A stretch of DNA of 64,000 bases from Quatrionicoccus australiensis (GTDB lineage: Bacteria > Pseudomonadota > Gammaproteobacteria > Burkholderiales > Rhodocyclaceae): NCBI RefSeq assembly GCF_020510425.1, contig NZ_JAHBAH010000001.1, forward strand, positions 4,073,001 through 4,137,000, written 5' to 3'. Below the pieces are notes generated by a model. That model was not told the DNA's origin and did not search any database. It saw only the letters and a program-made list of their open reading frames with translations. This document shows, piece by piece, positions 43,243 to 56,910 of this stretch. Within the stretch, counting starts at the first letter, position 1. Each line of letters begins with the position of its first letter. A program made the position numbers and the translations under genes.

Positions 43243-43853
43243 AAACAATTCGTTGTGACGATTTGTTCAAGTGTTTTACGAATATCTTCCCGGCTGTGAT
43301 TGGCGTCAACAACCCGAATGCGCGACGGATTGGCATGAGCGCGCTCGATATAAGCCTGGCGCACCCGCTCATGAAAGTCGGCACGTTCCTGCTCGAAGCG
43401 ATCCAGCACCCGGCTGGCCAGCGCGATACGTTCACGCGCCACATCGAGCGGCAGATCGAAAAGCAGCGTCAGGTCCGGCTGCACATGCTCATGCACCCAA
43501 TGTTCAAGGGTCAGGAACTTGCTACGATCCAGGCCGCGCCCGCCGCCCTGATAGGCGTAGGTGGCATCGCTGAAACGGTCGCAGATCACCCATTCGCCAC
43601 GCGCCAGCGCCGGTTCGATCAACTGCGCCAGGTGTTCGCGTCGCGCCGCAAACATCAGCAGCGTTTCGGTTTCCAGATGCATCGGGTCATTGAGCAGCAG
43701 AGCACGCAGCTTTTCACCAAGCTCGGTGCCGCCCGGTTCACGTGTTACCTGAACCGTTTTTCCCTGCGCCCGCAGCCATTCGGCCAGCCATTCGACATGG
43801 CTGCTCTTGCCGGCACCGTCGATGCCTTCGAAAGTGATGAATTTACCTTTCAC
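43239..43853 (-). CDS. tmk: Thymidylate kinase
   Basis: 204-residue dTMP kinase. P-loop [10 protein letters not shown] (8-17), [11 protein letters not shown] substrate loop, [17 protein letters not shown] and the LID-region [12 protein letters not shown]. It makes dTDP for DNA synthesis. Overlaps mltG upstream and holB downstream by four bases each, indicating a tightly coupled operon. Confidence 0.95.
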   Translation of the reverse strand: MKGKFITFEGIDGAGKSSHVEWLAEWLRAQGKTVQVTREPGGTELGEKLRALLLNDPMHLETETLLMFAARREHLAQLIEPALARGEWVICDRFSDATYAYQGGGRGLDRSKFLTLEHWVHEHVQPDLTLLFDLPLDVARERIALASRVLDRFEQERADFHERVRQAYIERAHANPSRIRVVDANHSREDIRKTLEQIVTTNCL

Positions 43854-44845
43854 TTTCCTCCCCTTTGATATTTGTTAACTGCACGATTGTGTTCGTCGAG
43901 CGTACGCGAAAATTCGCTGCTGCCGTCGCCGCGTGCGACAAAATAAAGCACGTCGCTTGGCGCCGGATGCAATGCCGCCTGCAGCGAAGCCAGGCCGGGC
44001 ATGGCGATCGGTGTCGGCGGCAGACCCGGCCGACGGTAGGTATTGTACGGCGTGTCTTCGAGCAGGTCGCGCTTGCGCAGGTTGCCGTCGAAGCCTTCGC
44101 CAAGGCCGTAGATCACCGTCGGATCGGTCTGCAGCAGCATGCCCTTGCGCAGGCGGTTGACGAATACGGCGGCCACTTTTGTCCGGTCGCTCTCGCGCCC
44201 GGTTTCCTTTTCGATGATGGATGCCATGATCAGCGCTTCATCTGGCGTCCGGTACGGCAGGCCGGCATCGCGCCGCGGCCATTCGCTGTCCAGCCTGGCC
44301 TGCATCGCACGCACGGCGCGGGCGAGCAACTCGAGGTCACTCGACTGCTTGTCGAACATGTAGGTATCGGGAAACAGGCGGCCGTCGAGCACACCGCCGG
44401 CAATGCCGAGCTGTTCGGCGAGCTGCGCTTCGGACAGACCGCTGCTCAGGTGCTGCAGGTCTGGATGCCGGTCGAGACGGGCGCGCCACTGGCGGAAAGT
44501 CCAGCCCTCGACCAGCGTCAGGTTGCCCAGCGTGGTTTCACCCCGGGTCAGCTTGGTGAGCAGTTGCAAGGGCGTAACGCCGTTGCTGGCCGAGTAGCTG
44601 CCGGCCTTGATCCCCGTTTCAGCCTTTTGCAGACGGGCCAGCCCGGCCAGCAGATTCGGCTCGACCGTGATGCCGGCGTCGCGCATCTGTCCGATCGCCG
44701 CGCGCAGGCTGCTGCCCGGCGTCACGCGAAAATCGAGGGGCGAGGTTTTGAGTGTCAGGGGCTGGTTGGCCCAGTACCAGATGCCGGCGGCCGATGCGGC
44801 CAGGAGCAGGAAAACCAGAAAAAATGCTTTAATTAGGAAGCGCAC
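43850..44845 (-). CDS. mltG: Endolytic murein transglycosylase MltG
   Basis: 331-residue inner-membrane enzyme that cleaves nascent glycan strands. One N-terminal membrane helix, then a LysM-like/PF02618 domain with [23 protein letters not shown] motif ([12 protein letters not shown]), the catalytic region [26 protein letters not shown] and the [12 protein letters not shown] strand. The catalytic Glu is in IIEKET. Start GTG 44845 puts the membrane helix at the N-terminus; upstream codons overlap the divergent ygfZ. Confidence 0.92.
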   Translation of the reverse strand: MRFLIKAFFLVFLLLAASAAGIWYWANQPLTLKTSPLDFRVTPGSSLRAAIGQMRDAGITVEPNLLAGLARLQKAETGIKAGSYSASNGVTPLQLLTKLTRGETTLGNLTLVEGWTFRQWRARLDRHPDLQHLSSGLSEAQLAEQLGIAGGVLDGRLFPDTYMFDKQSSDLELLARAVRAMQARLDSEWPRRDAGLPYRTPDEALIMASIIEKETGRESDRTKVAAVFVNRLRKGMLLQTDPTVIYGLGEGFDGNLRKRDLLEDTPYNTYRRPGLPPTPIAMPGLASLQAALHPAPSDVLYFVARGDGSSEFSRTLDEHNRAVNKYQRGGK

Positions 44846-44906
44846 GGGAACTCGATGGTTGCAGGCCGGTCTTGCCCGTGTGAAACGAGCACGTTTAAAC
44901 GGGCGA

Positions 44907-44912
44907 TATAAT
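44907..44912 (+). promoter_or_regulatory. Possible -10 element of ygfZ
   Basis: Perfect TATAAT hexamer 25 bases before the ygfZ ATG in the 91-base divergent gap with mltG. A matching -35 at the ideal distance is not clear, so the call is tentative. Confidence 0.4.
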
Positions 44913-44936
44913 ATCCCAAACCCCTCAGGAGCCCTC

Positions 44937-45953
44937 ATGAACCCCAACTGGCGCAGTTTTCTCGAAGCCGCCGAAGGCAACTTCGACAGCGCATCTTCCG
45001 ATCTTCTCAACTTTGGCGATGCTGCTGGCGAATTGCAGGCAGCCACCAAGCAGACAATCATCACGCCGCTGACCCATCTCGGCCTGATCGAAGTCAGCGG
45101 CGACGATGCCAAGACTTATCTGCACAGCCAATTGACCAGCGACATCAATCACCTGGCTGAAGGCAAGGCGCAGCACAGCGGCTGGTGTACGGCCAAGGGC
45201 CGTTTGCAGGCGAGTTTCCTCGCCTGGCGCAAGGGTGACAGCTATCAGCTGGCGCTGGCCGCCGACTTGCAGGAAGCAACCCAGAAGCGCCTGCAGATGT
45301 TCGTGCTGCGCGCCAAGGTCAAGCTGACGGCGCTTACCGACAGCACGGTGCTGCTCGGTGTTGCCGGCCCGCAGGCAGCGGAAGCGCTGGCCGATGCCGG
45401 CCTGCCCTGCCCGGCCGAAGCGATGACTACGGCACAAGAGGCAGGCAATACGGTGATCCGCCTTGACGCTTCGCGTTTCGTGATCGTTGCGCCGCAGGAT
45501 GCCATGGCAAGCCTGTGGCAGACGCTCACCGTCAAGGCCCGCCCGGTTGGTGTGCCGGTCTGGCGCTGGCTGGATGTCGAAGCCGCTTATCCGCTGGTCA
45601 CGCTGGCGACCAAGGAAGAATTCGTGCCGCAGATGGCCGACTTCGAAAAAATCGGCGGCGTCAGTTTTCAGAAGGGCTGCTATCCGGGCCAGGAAATCGT
45701 TGCCCGCACGCAGTACCTGGGCAAGGTCAAGCGCCACCTCTTCCGCCTGCGCAGCGCGCACGCGCTCAAGGCCGGCGACCCGCTGTTCTCGCCGGACAAT
45801 CCCGACCAGCCCTGCGGCACGGTAATGACCGTCGCGCCGGCACCGAGCGGCGGTTTTGCCGCCCTCGCCGTCGTCCAGTCCAACTTTGCCGACAACGTGC
45901 ATCTCGAATCGCGCGAAGGCCCGCAAGTTGAAGCGGTAGCGGTCAACCCGTAA
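44937..45953 (+). CDS. ygfZ: Folate-binding iron-sulfur assembly protein YgfZ
   Basis: 338-residue GcvT-like protein that helps maintain Fe-S enzymes. The diagnostic K-G-C-Y-P-G-Q motif lies at 246-252 with Cys248. N-terminal GLIEVSGDDAKTYLHSQLTSDI and WCTAKGRLQASFL segments are standard. CAGGAG precedes ATG 44937. Divergent from mltG, as in other betaproteobacteria; followed 12 bases later by the NRDE gene. Confidence 0.93.
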   Translation: MNPNWRSFLEAAEGNFDSASSDLLNFGDAAGELQAATKQTIITPLTHLGLIEVSGDDAKTYLHSQLTSDINHLAEGKAQHSGWCTAKGRLQASFLAWRKGDSYQLALAADLQEATQKRLQMFVLRAKVKLTALTDSTVLLGVAGPQAAEALADAGLPCPAEAMTTAQEAGNTVIRLDASRFVIVAPQDAMASLWQTLTVKARPVGVPVWRWLDVEAAYPLVTLATKEEFVPQMADFEKIGGVSFQKGCYPGQEIVARTQYLGKVKRHLFRLRSAHALKAGDPLFSPDNPDQPCGTVMTVAPAPSGGFAALAVVQSNFADNVHLESREGPQVEAVAVNP

Positions 45954-45965
45954 AAAAGGGCAAAA

Positions 45966-46715
45966 ATGTGCCTGATCGTCGTCGGCTGGCGGGTGCATGC
46001 GGCTTACCCGCTGCTGCTTGCCGCCAACCGCGACGAGTTCCATGCCCGGCCAACAGCCGCCGCGGCGCGCTGGCCGGATGCACCACAGATCGTCGGCGGC
46101 CGCGATCTTGAAGCCGGCGGCACCTGGCTCGCGGTCAGCGCCGGCGGTCGCCTGGCGGCCGTGACCAATGTGCGCGAACCCGGAATGGCCAAGGGCGCGC
46201 GCTCGCGCGGCGAACTGACGCACAACTTCCTGCTCGGCAGCGAATCGGCGCTCGACTACGCAACGCAAATCGATAGTGCAGCCTATTCCGGCTACAACCT
46301 TCTGCTCAGCGATGGCGAGGAACTGGTCTATACCTCGAACCGTGACGACGCACCGCGCGTGCTCGCGCCCGGCATTTACGGCCTGTCGAACCATCGCCTG
46401 GACAGCCCGTGGCCAAAACTAGAGAAGGCGCGCGCCGGTTTCGCGCAGGCACTGGTAACGCTGCCCGACGAAAATGCCTTTTTTTCGCTGTTGACCGATA
46501 GCGAGATCGTCGCCGACGACAAGCTGCCGCAGACCGGCGTGCCGCTCGAATGGGAACGCCTGTTATCCGCCGTTTTCGTGCAATCGGCCAGCTACGGCAC
46601 GCGCGCCTCGACCGTGGTCAGACAGGACTGCGCCGGCAGCTTTCGCCTGCACGAACGCAGCTTCGGGCCGAACGGCGAGCTGCTTCAGTCTTCGGTGATT
46701 TCCACCGGCGTGTAG
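45966..46715 (+). CDS. NRDE-family (TANGO2-like) protein
   Basis: 249-residue protein with the family's N-terminal MCLIVVGW (Cys2 potentially catalytic, Ntn-like) and AANRDEFHARPT motif giving the family its name, then GGRDLEAGGTWLAV and AAVTNVREP. Eukaryotic TANGO2 is linked to heme/lipid trafficking; the bacterial role is unknown. The last 31 bases overlap the convergent L,D-transpeptidase gene. Confidence 0.9.
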   Translation: MCLIVVGWRVHAAYPLLLAANRDEFHARPTAAAARWPDAPQIVGGRDLEAGGTWLAVSAGGRLAAVTNVREPGMAKGARSRGELTHNFLLGSESALDYATQIDSAAYSGYNLLLSDGEELVYTSNRDDAPRVLAPGIYGLSNHRLDSPWPKLEKARAGFAQALVTLPDENAFFSLLTDSEIVADDKLPQTGVPLEWERLLSAVFVQSASYGTRASTVVRQDCAGSFRLHERSFGPNGELLQSSVISTGV

Positions 46716-47167
46716 CACGGCACCCGATCGAACAACTCGATCAGGTCGGCGTTGCGCATGCGCACGCAGCCGTGCGAGCCGGGCGTCGTCATGTCGGTGA
46801 CGTCGGGCGTGCCGTGGATATAGATGTAGCGGCGCATGGTGTCGACGCAGCCGTGCCGGTTGCGCCCGGCTTCGCAGCCCGACAGCCAGAGGATGCGGGT
46901 CAGGATCCAGTCGCGGCCGGGAAACTGCTCGGCCAACTCCTGTGTCCAGATTTCGCCGGTCGGTCGACGCCGCACGAAGACCGTATTTGCCGGCTGGCCG
47001 GCACCGATTTTGGCGCGAATCAGGTGTTGACCGCGCGGCGTCTGGAAACTACCGGATACCTCACCGACTCCGGCGCCAGCGGTCGACACCGGATATTCGT
47101 GCAAAACCTCGCCGTTGTCGGCGAACAGCGTCAGCCTTTGGCGTGCGACGGAAACCAGCAGTTTCAT
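46685..47167 (-). CDS. L,D-transpeptidase (YkuD) domain protein
   Basis: 160-residue enzyme consisting almost only of the YkuD domain. Active site motif SHGCVRM places the nucleophile at Cys134, with the upstream histidine His119 in YIHGT. No signal peptide is visible at the chosen ATG 47167, unusual for a cell-wall enzyme; similar leaderless short YkuD proteins exist in betaproteobacteria. It starts two bases after the tadA stop and overlaps the convergent NRDE gene by 31 bases. Confidence 0.85.
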   Translation of the reverse strand: MKLLVSVARQRLTLFADNGEVLHEYPVSTAGAGVGEVSGSFQTPRGQHLIRAKIGAGQPANTVFVRRRPTGEIWTQELAEQFPGRDWILTRILWLSGCEAGRNRHGCVDTMRRYIYIHGTPDVTDMTTPGSHGCVRMRNADLIELFDRVPCYTPVEITED

Positions 47168-47169
47168 GC

Positions 47170-49310
<2,141 letters not shown>

Positions 49311-49330
49311 TTTCAAAACCTTGAATAAAA

Positions 49331-49353
49331 AGGGCGGCTCCGGGAGCCGCCCT
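49331..49353 (-). terminator. Terminator between guaB and guaA
   Basis: Perfect 10-bp stem (AGGGCGGCTC / GAGCCGCCCT) with a 3-base loop, followed on the minus strand by TTTTATTC. It lies 17 bases beyond the guaB stop and 20 bases before the guaA ATG, so it should cut read-through into guaA and set the guaB:guaA ratio. Confidence 0.85.
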
Positions 49354-49370
49354 CAGTAACACGGAAAGAA

Positions 49371-50846
<1,476 letters not shown>

Positions 50847-50903
50847 TTAATCCAAGGTCACAAAATCGTATTATACAGAAAACCAACGGAAACCCAGACC
50901 ACC

Positions 50904-51383
50904 ATGAAATCTCCGCTCATTTTTGCCCTTTGCGTCATGTCGACCGTTGCCGCCGTTTCTGCCCAGGCCCAGACCTATCAGTGGAAGGACAAGAACGGGC
51001 GCACCGTGATCTCCGATACGCCGCCACCAGCCTCAGCCAGATCAACACAAATCGGCGAAGCTGTACCGCCAGTTACTACGCCTATACCAGACACCAGCAA
51101 ATCAGCCACCCCTCCCCAAACCTCGGCAGACAAGGATCTTGACTTCAAGAAGCGACAAAAGGAAGCCAAGGAGAAAGCCGACAAGGATGCCAAGGACCAG
51201 GCCGCCGCGGCAGAAAAGCGCGAGGTCTGTGATCGTGCCCGGCGCAATCTCGCCGCCCTTGAGTCAGGCCAGACCCTGGCCACGCCGGACGAGAGCGGTC
51301 AGCGCCAAGTCCTCGACAACAGTCTGCGCGAACAGGAAATCGAACGGGCAAGAAAAATTATGGCAGAAACCTGCAACAAGTAA
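50904..51383 (+). CDS. Exported DUF4124-domain protein
   Basis: 159-residue periplasmic protein. Signal peptide (to about 22, AVSAQA), DUF4124 unit (TYQWKDKNGRTVISDTPPP), Pro/Thr-rich linker, then a Lys/Asp/Ala-rich coiled coil (about 75-110) and a short helical tail with two Cys. Divergent from guaB. Function unknown; the prophage carries another DUF4124 protein. Confidence 0.8.
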   Translation: MKSPLIFALCVMSTVAAVSAQAQTYQWKDKNGRTVISDTPPPASARSTQIGEAVPPVTTPIPDTSKSATPPQTSADKDLDFKKRQKEAKEKADKDAKDQAAAAEKREVCDRARRNLAALESGQTLATPDESGQRQVLDNSLREQEIERARKIMAETCNK

Positions 51384-51404
51384 TCTGCCGCTAACAATAA
51401 ACGG

Positions 51405-51731
51405 TCAGGCTTCAGGGGCGTCGGCATCACCGGCGCCTTTTTTCATGATCTTGCCTTCGGCGGCGCGCTGCTTGCGCACTTCTTTCGGGTCGGCAATCAG
51501 CGGCCGGTAGATTTCGACACGATCACGATCGCGCAAGATACTGTCGAGCTTGGAAAGCTTGGCGAAGACACCGAACTTGTTTTTCTTGAGATCGATTTCC
51601 GGATGCTTGACGAGCAGACCGGAGGCTTCCAGCGCCTGCAGCAGGGTGGCGCCTTGCGGCAACTTGACGCCGACCAGCGCCTGTTTGTCGGCAAGTGCAT
51701 AGCACACCTCGACATTGATCATTTCAGCCAT
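51405..51731 (-). CDS. rnfH: RnfH-family ubiquitin-like protein (RatB)
   Basis: 108-residue beta-grasp protein. INVEVCYALADKQALVGVKLPQGATLLQALEASGLL and the LRDRDRVEIYRPLIADPKEVRKQRA stretch are the UPF0125/RnfH signature. ATG 51731 overlaps the ratA stop. The ratA-rnfH pair opposite smpB is conserved across proteobacteria. Molecular role unknown. Confidence 0.9.
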   Translation of the reverse strand: MAEMINVEVCYALADKQALVGVKLPQGATLLQALEASGLLVKHPEIDLKKNKFGVFAKLSKLDSILRDRDRVEIYRPLIADPKEVRKQRAAEGKIMKKGAGDADAPEA

Positions 51732-52167
51732 GGCTGGCTCCATAAACCTGGGTAGCGCGACGCACGAAGGCATCCACGAAAGTATTGGCGATATGGCTGA
51801 ACACCGGCCCGATCACCTTTTCAAAAAGCTTGCTGGAAAACTCGTAATGCAACTGGAACTCGATCTTGCAGGCGTTCTCGGCCAAGGCCCTGAAATGCCA
51901 TGAACCCTCCAGCCGGCGAAACGGACCATCAACCAGCCGGATCTTCATCACCGCAGGGAACTCCTTGTCGTTTTCCGTCGTGAAGCAGGATTTGACCGAG
52001 TGGTAATTGATATGCAGGGTCGCCACCGTTTTCTGCGCATCACGAAACTTGACTTCGGTCTGGCTGCACCAGGGCAAAAAGGCCGGATAATCCTCGCAAC
52101 GATCCACCAACTCGAACATGCGGGTCGCGGATTGTTCAATCAGTACTGTTTTTTCGACCAGAGCCAT
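51724..52167 (-). CDS. ratA: RatA/COQ10-family START-domain protein
   Basis: 147-residue helix-grip protein: VEKTVLIEQSATRMFELVDRCEDYPAFLPWC, then GPFRRLEGSWHF and HYEFSSKLFEKVIGPVFSHIANTFVDAFVRRA. E. coli RatA was described as a toxin blocking 70S assembly, while eukaryotic COQ10 homologues bind ubiquinone; the latter role is likely general. Overlaps rnfH by 8 bases and is divergent from smpB with 57 bases between starts. Confidence 0.9.
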   Translation of the reverse strand: MALVEKTVLIEQSATRMFELVDRCEDYPAFLPWCSQTEVKFRDAQKTVATLHINYHSVKSCFTTENDKEFPAVMKIRLVDGPFRRLEGSWHFRALAENACKIEFQLHYEFSSKLFEKVIGPVFSHIANTFVDAFVRRATQVYGASHG

Positions 52168-52224
52168 GCGGCAGCTACGTTCCTGTATCCTGTAAAATGG
52201 CGATTTTAATGGATCACTGGCAGC

Positions 52225-52674
52225 ATGAGCATCACGGTCAACAAAAAAGCCTTCCACGAGTATTTCGTCGAAGAGAAGCACGAAGCCGGCATTGCCCTCG
52301 AGGGATGGGAGGTCAAGGCGATTCGTGCCGGCCGGATGAACATCAAGGAATCCTACGTCATCATCAAGAATGGCGAGATCTTCCTGATCGGCATGCACAT
52401 CACGCCGCTACCCAGCGCCTCGACCCACGTCCACCCCGATCCGACCCGCACGCGCAAACTGCTGCTGCACCGTACCGAGATCGCCAAGCTGATCGGCAAG
52501 GTGGAACGTGCCGGCTACACGTTGATCCCGCTCGACCTGCACTACAGCAAGGATCGCATCAAGCTCGAGGTCGGCCTGGCCAAGGGCAAGAAACAGCACG
52601 ACAAGCGCCAGGACGAAGCAGAAAAGGATTCCAAGCGCGAAGCCCAGCGCGCGATGAAGGAACGCCTGCACTAA
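52225..52674 (+). CDS. smpB: SsrA-binding protein SmpB
   Basis: 149-residue tmRNA-binding protein for trans-translation ribosome rescue. [57 protein letters not shown] and the basic C-terminal tail ([20 protein letters not shown]) are canonical. No ssrA (tmRNA) gene is seen nearby. The next gene starts seven bases after its stop. Confidence 0.96.
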   Translation: MSITVNKKAFHEYFVEEKHEAGIALEGWEVKAIRAGRMNIKESYVIIKNGEIFLIGMHITPLPSASTHVHPDPTRTRKLLLHRTEIAKLIGKVERAGYTLIPLDLHYSKDRIKLEVGLAKGKKQHDKRQDEAEKDSKREAQRAMKERLH

Positions 52675-52681
52675 GGTGAGC

Positions 52682-53308
52682 ATGGACGCCCTGCTCTACT
52701 GGGTCGGCCTGGCCGCCGTGGCAGTCAATGCCCTGACCGGCGTCCTCGACGCAGGCCGCAAGCAGATGGACCTGGTCGGCGCCCTGCTGGTCGGTGTTGC
52801 CACGGCACTCGGCGGCGGCACCATTCGCGACCTGCTGCTCGACCGCAACGTATTCTGGGTGGCCGACCAGACCTACCTGATTGCCGCACTCGGCACCGGT
52901 TTTGCCACCTTTTTCCTGGCCCGGCGCCTGCCGCTGCATCCGCGCTTTTTCCTGATTCCCGATGCAATCGGCCTCGCCTTGTTCACCGTCGTCGGCACGC
53001 AAGTCGCGCTGCAGTGGCACACGCCCTGGCTGGTCGCCAGCCTGATGGGCGTCACGACCGGCGTGGTCGGCGGCGTCTTGCGCGACATCCTGTGCAACGA
53101 CGTGCCTCTGGTTTTTCTCAAGGGCGAGCTCTATGCCAGCGCGGCCTGGATCGGTGCATTGACGCTGATCGGCCTGCAGGCGCTGGATATTCATGCGGTG
53201 AACGCGAGCTGGATCGCAATGGCCGTGGTTCTGGCATTGCGCCTCGCTGCCATGCGCTACCACCTGACCTTGCCGGCCTTCCGTCAGAAACTGGAAAACG
53301 CCGACTAA
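52682..53308 (+). CDS. TRIC/UPF0126-family membrane protein (YadS/YicG type)
   Basis: 208-residue protein with about seven membrane helices in two similar halves, each starting with a GxxDAxRK- or GVxxGVxGGxLRDIL-type glycine motif (GATALGGGTIRDLLLDR and GVTTGVVGGVLRDILCNDVPLV). The family forms trimeric cation channels related to eukaryotic TRIC; a glycine transporter role has been reported for some members. ATG 52682 preferred with AAGGTG five bases upstream. Convergent with the Crp-like gene (4-base overlap). Confidence 0.88.
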   Translation: MDALLYWVGLAAVAVNALTGVLDAGRKQMDLVGALLVGVATALGGGTIRDLLLDRNVFWVADQTYLIAALGTGFATFFLARRLPLHPRFFLIPDAIGLALFTVVGTQVALQWHTPWLVASLMGVTTGVVGGVLRDILCNDVPLVFLKGELYASAAWIGALTLIGLQALDIHAVNASWIAMAVVLALRLAAMRYHLTLPAFRQKLENAD

Positions 53309-53904
53309 ACCGCGGCTAGGCCATCCAGGTTGACGCTGAAGCTGCGCGTCGCATGCACGCCGCTGATTTTGCGCGGCGCCAGTACCTCGGCCCGTTCCAG
53401 CTTCTTGATGATGCGCGAGATGGTCTCGAAACGCAGGTCGGTGATGTCAGCCATATCCTGCCGTGCCGGCAGAACGACACTGCCGGAAGCATCGGCAAGC
53501 AGGCGAATCAGGTTGACGACGCGGGCGAGCGCCTCGCCGCCGCGCAAGGCCACGACATCGGCGGCGCGCTTCTGGGCGATGGCCAGCGACTGAAGCAAGG
53601 ACTCGCCGGCCGCCACCTCCCCCTCCGGCCAGGGCGAAAGATCACATTGCGTCAGCGCCGAAGCACTGAAAGTGTAGGCACCGAACAGCAGGGATTCGCA
53701 ACCGATGATGTCGCCGGCAATCGCCAGGCTGGCAAAGCTGGACTCCCCGGAAGCGGCGAGCGCATCAAGCCGGACCACGCCGCTCCGTACCCGCCAGGCC
53801 AACCCGTCGCAACCGGAACGATAGATCGCCTCACCGGAAGCGCAGGCACGCGCGGCGCGAGTCGGAATACTCTTGTTACGGTCGACCAGTGAAAACAGGC
53901 CCAT
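53305..53904 (-). CDS. Crp/Fnr-family regulator, divergent sensor domain
   Basis: 199-residue regulator. The N-terminal cyclic-nucleotide-like beta-roll (about 10-110) has RSGVVRLDALAASGE and IAGDIIGCESLLFG. The C-terminal winged helix (about 130-199) contains LPARQDMADITDLRFETISRIIKKLERAEVL, the recognition helix type of FNR/CRP. No N-terminal Fe-S cysteine cluster typical of FNR is seen, so the signal is unknown. ATG 53904 has GAGG six bases upstream. Lies beside tRNA-Asp. Confidence 0.85.
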   Translation of the reverse strand: MGLFSLVDRNKSIPTRAARACASGEAIYRSGCDGLAWRVRSGVVRLDALAASGESSFASLAIAGDIIGCESLLFGAYTFSASALTQCDLSPWPEGEVAAGESLLQSLAIAQKRAADVVALRGGEALARVVNLIRLLADASGSVVLPARQDMADITDLRFETISRIIKKLERAEVLAPRKISGVHATRSFSVNLDGLAAV

Positions 53905-54077
53905 TTCGAACCTCATCGATAAGCAGAGAATGACGCGACAGAAGTGCGGGAGAAAACAGCGCGCCGAGCTTAGCGGCGAATAGCGCGGACGGGAATGCGG
54001 CAAATTGCCGCAGCACCAACAAAAAAGGCTGCTTTCAACCCGGGGTCCGGATGAAAAACAGCCTTGCTTGCTGATGC

Positions 54078-54154
54078 TGGCGGAGTGGACGGGACTCGAA
54101 CCCGCGACCCCCGGCGTGACAGGCCGGTATTCTAACCAACTGAACTACCACTCC
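54078..54154 (-). tRNA. tRNA-Asp (GTC)
   Basis: 77-base tRNA with encoded CCA. Acceptor stem GGAGTGG / CCACTCC, discriminator G, anticodon loop CTGTCAC giving anticodon GTC, and T-loop GGTTCGAGTCC. Nearly identical in layout to E. coli tRNA-Asp. Transcribed leftward, away from mutS. Confidence 0.97.
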
Positions 54155-54318
54155 GCGGCGAATCGCCCGTTTTGCAGCCGGCGACTCGAAGCGGGGCACA
54201 TAGTAGCACAGACTTAGCTGTCCGCCGCCGGGCACAGCGAATACAATAGCCGCCCTCGTCGCCGCTTCCCTTTACGTGCAGGAGCGGTGCCCCATCCCGA
54301 CAGATATCAGCGAAGAAC

Positions 54319-56910
54319 ATGAGCAAAAAAGAGACCTCCAGCCCGGCCAAGGACGGCATTTCCCCGATGATGCGCCAGTACATGGGCCTCAAGGCGGCAC
54401 ACGCCCAGGACAAGCTGATGTTCTACCGGATGGGTGACTTCTACGAACTGTTCTTCGAGGATGCCGAAAAGGCGGCCCGCCTGCTCGACATCACACTGAC
54501 GACGCGCGGCCAGTCGGCCGGGCAGCCGATCAAGATGTGCGGCGTGCCTTTCCACGCCGCCGAACAATACCTCGCCCGCCTGGTCAAGATGGGCGAATCG
54601 GTGGTGATCTGCGAGCAGATCGGTGACCCCGCGACCAGCAAGGGCCCGGTCGAGCGCGCCGTGGCGCGCATCGTCACGCCCGGCACGCTGACCGATGCGG
54701 CGTTGCTTGACGATCGCCGCGACAGCTGGCTGCTGGCGCTGTGCGTGCACCGCAACACCGTCGGCCTGGCCCGTCTCAACCTGGCGAGCGGCGAATTCAT
54801 TCTGACCGAAACCGGCAACGAGCAACTGGCGGCAACGCTGGAACGCATCCGCCCGGCGGAAATTCTTTACCCGGAAAGCTGGGTCCCGGACGTGCCGCTC
54901 GAAGGTGCCCGCACCCGCCAGCCGGACTGGTATTTCGAGGTCGACTCGGCGAAGCGCCTGCTCTGCGATCATTTCAAGGTCGCCTCGCTGGCCGGCTTCG
55001 GCGCCGAAGGCCTGCGCCCGGCCGTGGCCGCGGCCGGTGCCCTGCTGCAATACGCGCAGACGACGCAGGCCGGCAATTTGCCGCATTTGCGGGCGTTGAC
55101 CGTTGAGCTCGAAGGCGCCTACCTCGGCCTCGACACCGCCACCCGGCGCAACCTGGAACTGACCGAAACCCTGCGCGGCCAGCCTTCGCCGACGCTTTTT
55201 TCGCTGCTCGACAATTGCGTCACCAGCATGGGTGCCCGCCTGCTGCGCCACACCCTGCATCATCCGCTGCGCGAACGGGCAATTCCCGCCGCCCGCCATG
55301 CCGCCGTCGAGGGTCTGCTCGAGGATTACGGCCGGATCGCCGGCGAGGTGCGCCGCGAACTGCGCGGTATCGGCGACATCGAGCGCATCGCCGGCCGCAT
55401 CGCGTTGAAGAATGCCCGGCCGCGCGACCTCGCCAGCCTGCGCGACTCGCTGGCCCGCCTGCCGGCACTGCGCGCACCGCTCGTCGAACAGCCTTCGCCA
55501 CTACTGCAACAGCTTTGCCACGAAATGCAGACGCCGGCCGCGGCGCTCGATCTACTGATCCGCTCGATCGCCGCCGAGCCGGCTGCCCAGATTCGCGACG
55601 GCGGCGCCATCGCGCCGGGCTACGACGCCGAACTCGACGAACTGCGCTCGCTCAACGACAACTGCGGCGCCTTTCTCGTCGACATGGAAGTGCGCGAGCG
55701 TGAACGTACCGGCATCAACAGCCTCAAGGTCGAATTCAACAAGGTGCATGGCTTCTACATTGAAGTCACCCACGCCAATACCGACAAGATTCCCGACGAC
55801 TACCGCCGGCGCCAGACGCTGAAGAATGCCGAGCGCTACATCACGCCGGAACTGAAGGCTTTCGAAGACAAGGCGCTGTCCGCCCAGGAACGCTCGCTGG
55901 CCCGCGAGAAGCTGCTCTACGAGGGCATCCTCAACGAACTCGCACCGGCCATCCCGACCTTGCAGGTCATCGCCGGCGCCGTTGCCCAGCTCGACCTGCT
56001 GGCCGGCTTTGCCGACACGGCTTTGAAGCGCAACTGGAGCCGCCCGGAATTTGCCGATGAAATCGGGTTGACCGTGCAGGCCGGGCGCCACCCGGTGGTC
56101 GAGGCGGAAATGGCCAACAGCGCCGACACCTTCATCGCCAACGACGTGCTGCTTGCCGAAAACCGCCGCCTGCTGCTCATCACCGGCCCCAACATGGGCG
56201 GTAAATCGACCTACATGCGGCAGACGGCGCTGATCGCCCTGCTCGCCCACATCGGCTGCTACGTGCCGGCCGAACGTGTCGTGCTCGGACCGCTCGACCG
56301 CATCTTCACGCGCATCGGCGCTTCCGACGACCTGGCTTCCGGGCGTTCGACCTTCATGGTCGAAATGACCGAAGCCGCGGCCATCCTGCACCACGCCACC
56401 GCCAACAGCCTGGTGCTGATGGACGAGATCGGGCGCGGCACCTCGACCTTTGACGGCATGTCGCTGGCCTTCGCGATCCTGCGCCACCTGATCGACAAGA
56501 ACCGCTGCCTGACGCTGTTCGCCACGCATTATTTCGAGATGACGCGGCTCTCGCACGAATACAGCGAACTGGCCAACGTGCACCTCGACGCCGTCGAGCA
56601 CAACGACCGCATCGTCTTCATGCACTCGGTCGAGGAAGGCCCGGCCAACCAGAGTTATGGGATCCAGGTCGCGGCCCTGGCCGGCATCCCGAATGCCGTG
56701 GTGCGCGCCGCCCGCAAGCAGTTGCGCGAATTCGAGCAGCGCGCGACGGTCGACCCGCTGCAACCGGATCTTTTCGCTCAGGGCGAGCCTGAGCCATTTG
56801 AAGCGGAGCCGCATCCGGTGCTCGAACAACTCTCCGGCATCGATCCCGACAGCCTGACGCCGCGCGAGGCGCTCGACGCCTTGTACGCCCTGAAGAAGCT
56901 GCTCAAGTGA
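54319..56910 (+). CDS. mutS: DNA mismatch repair protein MutS
   Basis: 863-residue mismatch-recognition ATPase. Mismatch-intercalating Phe41-x-Glu43 in GDFYELF; connector, core and clamp domains; Walker [10 protein letters not shown] (623-631, Lys629); Walker [18 protein letters not shown]-terminal helix-turn-helix region and tetramerisation-like tail ([12 protein letters not shown]). Length standard. The following gene starts by GTGA overlap. Confidence 0.97.
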   Translation: MSKKETSSPAKDGISPMMRQYMGLKAAHAQDKLMFYRMGDFYELFFEDAEKAARLLDITLTTRGQSAGQPIKMCGVPFHAAEQYLARLVKMGESVVICEQIGDPATSKGPVERAVARIVTPGTLTDAALLDDRRDSWLLALCVHRNTVGLARLNLASGEFILTETGNEQLAATLERIRPAEILYPESWVPDVPLEGARTRQPDWYFEVDSAKRLLCDHFKVASLAGFGAEGLRPAVAAAGALLQYAQTTQAGNLPHLRALTVELEGAYLGLDTATRRNLELTETLRGQPSPTLFSLLDNCVTSMGARLLRHTLHHPLRERAIPAARHAAVEGLLEDYGRIAGEVRRELRGIGDIERIAGRIALKNARPRDLASLRDSLARLPALRAPLVEQPSPLLQQLCHEMQTPAAALDLLIRSIAAEPAAQIRDGGAIAPGYDAELDELRSLNDNCGAFLVDMEVRERERTGINSLKVEFNKVHGFYIEVTHANTDKIPDDYRRRQTLKNAERYITPELKAFEDKALSAQERSLAREKLLYEGILNELAPAIPTLQVIAGAVAQLDLLAGFADTALKRNWSRPEFADEIGLTVQAGRHPVVEAEMANSADTFIANDVLLAENRRLLLITGPNMGGKSTYMRQTALIALLAHIGCYVPAERVVLGPLDRIFTRIGASDDLASGRSTFMVEMTEAAAILHHATANSLVLMDEIGRGTSTFDGMSLAFAILRHLIDKNRCLTLFATHYFEMTRLSHEYSELANVHLDAVEHNDRIVFMHSVEEGPANQSYGIQVAALAGIPNAVVRAARKQLREFEQRATVDPLQPDLFAQGEPEPFEAEPHPVLEQLSGIDPDSLTPREALDALYALKKLLK

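Noticed and set aside
52177..52224. A tmRNA (ssrA) gene near smpB
   Set aside because: The short gaps on both sides of smpB are too small and show no tRNA-like ends or tag sequence.
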